64,000 bases of DNA from Haloplasma contractile (lineage in GTDB: Bacteria > Bacillota_I > Bacilli_A > Haloplasmatales > Haloplasmataceae). The stretch is from NCBI GenBank assembly GCA_016841945.1, contig JAENYC010000001.1, positions 306,069 to 370,068 of the forward strand, written 5' to 3'. Numbering within the stretch: the stretch's first letter is position 1; every line of letters starts with the position of its first letter. Both the position numbers and the translations under genes were made by a program. Of this stretch, positions 62,600-64,000 are shown piece by piece. The notes under the pieces were generated by a model. It saw only the letters and a list, made by a program, of their open reading frames with translations. It was not told the origin of the DNA and did not search any database.

Positions 62600-62634
62600 A
62601 AATATCTTTTGGACAAAAAGTCCAAAAGATATTT
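62600..62634 (-). terminator. terminator of the surface-repeat protein gene
   Basis: A perfect 15-pair stem with a 5-base loop and a T run on the minus strand, about 28 bases after the stop. Confidence 0.92.
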
Positions 62635-62661
62635 ATATACATAGAAATTAATGAAAAAATT

Positions 62662-64000
62662 TTATATCCATTTAGCATATAACGTGAAACTATATGTAAT
62701 AGTACCATCAAATGGTTGACTAAAACTACTATCTTTATACCATCCATCAAATGTATATCCATCTTTACTAGGTGTAGGTAATATTACCGAGTCTTCTTCT
62801 CCTTCAAAAACAAATAATTCTTCAATAGAGTCTCCACCATTAGTATCAAATGTTATGATATAAAGATTATAAAATAAATCTGAATATTGCGGAAAATTCA
62901 TTTCATAGTAGAAAGCATAATTTGTATAGATTTTTAATTCATCAGAATGGGAGTAAAACACAGAACCTCCTAAACTACTTATACCTTCTAAAATTATGCA
63001 TGTTAAGTTACTGGCTTCATTAAATGCACTATAACCAATTTCATTAACATTTTCTTGTATATGTACTTGACTTAAACTTGTATACATAAATGCTCTTCTT
63101 TCAATTATTTCAACACTTAAAGGTATTTTATAAGAACCAGTTATTTTTGCAGGAAACTTAATTAAAACTGTTTGATTTTTGTCTAATAATGCACCTGAAT
63201 CCGAAATAAAATATTGATTTTCATCCTCTACATCAATGTATTCTAACTCCTCAGTAAAATCAAAAATACCTTCTCCAATGGTTTCTACATTTTTTGGTAT
63301 GTTTATATATTGAACTGGTGTATTAACAAATGCATAAGAACCAATACTTGTTAATTGACTTCCTTCTTCAAATACAATATTTGTAAGCGAAGTGTTACTA
63401 AAGGCATCGTGTTCAATAGTTTCTACACTTTTTGGTATGTATATAGATTGAATTAATGTATTAGTAAATGCATAGGAACCAATACTTGTTAGTTGACTTC
63501 CTTCTTCAAATACAACTGATTCAATAGAACTAGAATTAAAAGCACTTTCATCAATTTTTGATATCGGAAGATTATTATAGTGACTCGGGATTGCTATTAC
63601 GGTACTTGTACCTGTGTATTCAGTTATAATATATGAGTTCCCATCATCAGATAATTGATAAGTTAAATCACTTGTTGGATTAAAAATCCATTTTGCATAC
63701 AATGTGATATCTTCTGCTGGGATGGTATTAAAGGTATACGCGTTTAAGAAAGTCTCATCATCTGTATACCACCCACCAAATGTATAGCCTGTTTTTGTTG
63801 GTGCTGTTGGTTCGCTTATTGAGACATTATAATCATCGCTTATTGCATCTACTGTTGTCCCATCATTACTTTCAAAACTGATTGTATATTGATTTACTGT
63901 CCATTTTGCATACAATGTGATATCTTCTGCTGGCATGGTGTTAAAGGTATATGCATTTGTTAGTTCACTGTCACTGTACCATCCAGCAAATGTATAGCCT
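62662..64000 (-). CDS. BspA/InlB-repeat surface protein, 3' part (runs off the window)
   Basis: The frame is open to the window edge, so the start is missing; at least 445 residues are seen. From the N side: InlB_B (Listeria-Bacteroides) repeats with the motif GYTFxGWYxD..., then YAKW (two complete copies plus one cut), five or six BspA-type Leu-rich repeats (SIGSYAFTNTxIQSIYIPKSVETI; AFNSSSIESVVFEEGSQLTSIG) and a final InlB_B repeat ending in YAKW at the stop. No LPXTG or membrane anchor follows, so anchoring must be upstream or non-covalent. Such proteins are exported adhesins or secreted proteins. Confidence 0.87.
   Translation of the reverse strand, partial: GYTFAGWYSDSELTNAYTFNTMPAEDITLYAKWTVNQYTISFESNDGTTVDAISDDYNVSISEPTAPTKTGYTFGGWYTDDETFLNAYTFNTIPAEDITLYAKWIFNPTSDLTYQLSDDGNSYIITEYTGTSTVIAIPSHYNNLPISKIDESAFNSSSIESVVFEEGSQLTSIGSYAFTNTLIQSIYIPKSVETIEHDAFSNTSLTNIVFEEGSQLTSIGSYAFVNTPVQYINIPKNVETIGEGIFDFTEELEYIDVEDENQYFISDSGALLDKNQTVLIKFPAKITGSYKIPLSVEIIERRAFMYTSLSQVHIQENVNEIGYSAFNEASNLTCIILEGISSLGGSVFYSHSDELKIYTNYAFYYEMNFPQYSDLFYNLYIITFDTNGGDSIEELFVFEGEEDSVILPTPSKDGYTFDGWYKDSSFSQPFDGTITYSFTLYAKWI
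63688..63933. repeat. near-identical DNA repeats in the surface protein gene
   Basis: A 33-base segment at 63688-63720 recurs exactly at 63901-63933 (period 213 bases, 71 codons). In the Leu-rich region a block near 63340-63395 recurs near 63470-63530 with a 135-base period (45 codons) and few changes. The repeats could shrink or expand by recombination. Confidence 0.8.

Noticed and set aside
1..64000. CRISPR arrays, tRNA, rRNA, transposases or prophage genes
   Set aside because: No regularly spaced repeats, no cloverleaf or rRNA motifs, and no transposase, integrase or phage structural motifs were seen. The only DNA repeats of note are inside the surface protein gene.

Overview
The window is AT-rich, gene-dense bacterial chromosome. 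It carries strong AGGAGG-type ribosome binding sites, sigma-A promoters (TTGACA/TATAAT type) and intrinsic terminators. TGA is used as a stop (for example the histidine kinase, the response regulator and the MFS transporter) and Trp is TGG, so the standard code applies and Mycoplasma/Spiroplasma-type recoding is excluded. Gene content and order are those of low-GC Bacillota: rplU-prp-rpmA-obg, yutD/yunB/yunC, sufCDSUB, rsmD-coaD-ylbJ, recG-plsX-rnc-smc-ftsY-ylxM-ffh. I infer a Bacillota lineage near the Mollicutes, Erysipelotrichia or Haloplasmatales/Turicibacter side. Species cannot be fixed from the sequence.

Layout. 1-3.5 kb: a partial LysM protein, a lipoprotein, an EreA/ChaN-like protein and an aldo/keto reductase. 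3.5-7.4 kb: the rplU-prp-rpmA-obg operon behind an L21-type leader, then a SpoIVFA/SpoIVFB-like pair. 7.5-15 kb: glpX, an ABC exporter / DUF1648 / two-component operon of antimicrobial-peptide type, an amidohydrolase and a decayed gene. 15-24 kb: yutD, yunB, yunC, a CBS protein, 5-formyl-THF cyclo-ligase, an MFS transporter and the complete SUF operon. 24-33 kb: a Fur-box-controlled feoAB operon with a tiny unannotated membrane peptide, ylbJ-coaD-rsmD, a beta-propeller, a DJ-1 protein, an ALDH and two divergent membrane thioredoxins. 33-39 kb: a protein of unknown function facing a jetABC (Wadjet/Mks condensin) operon with no jetD. 39-50 kb: accessory and membrane genes, including a frameshifted propeller lipoprotein, a broken GerA-type germination gene, a heterodimeric ABC exporter and a 400-base intergenic region with a candidate C-rich small RNA. 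50-62.5 kb: the SRP/SMC/RNase III/PlsX/RecG core block. 62.6 kb to the end: a repetitive BspA/InlB-type surface protein that runs off the window.

Themes. Iron and Fe-S metabolism are close together (feoAB and suf). Orthologues of spore genes are scattered through the window (SpoIVFA/B, YunB, YlbJ, a GerA fragment), and the germination gene is visibly broken, which suggests a sporulating ancestor. The best candidate for an unusual system is the three-gene JetABC SMC complex without its JetD nuclease. It lies in the same window as the housekeeping Smc, which is itself short.

All assignments come from reading motifs, gene order and signals by eye; no database search was run.
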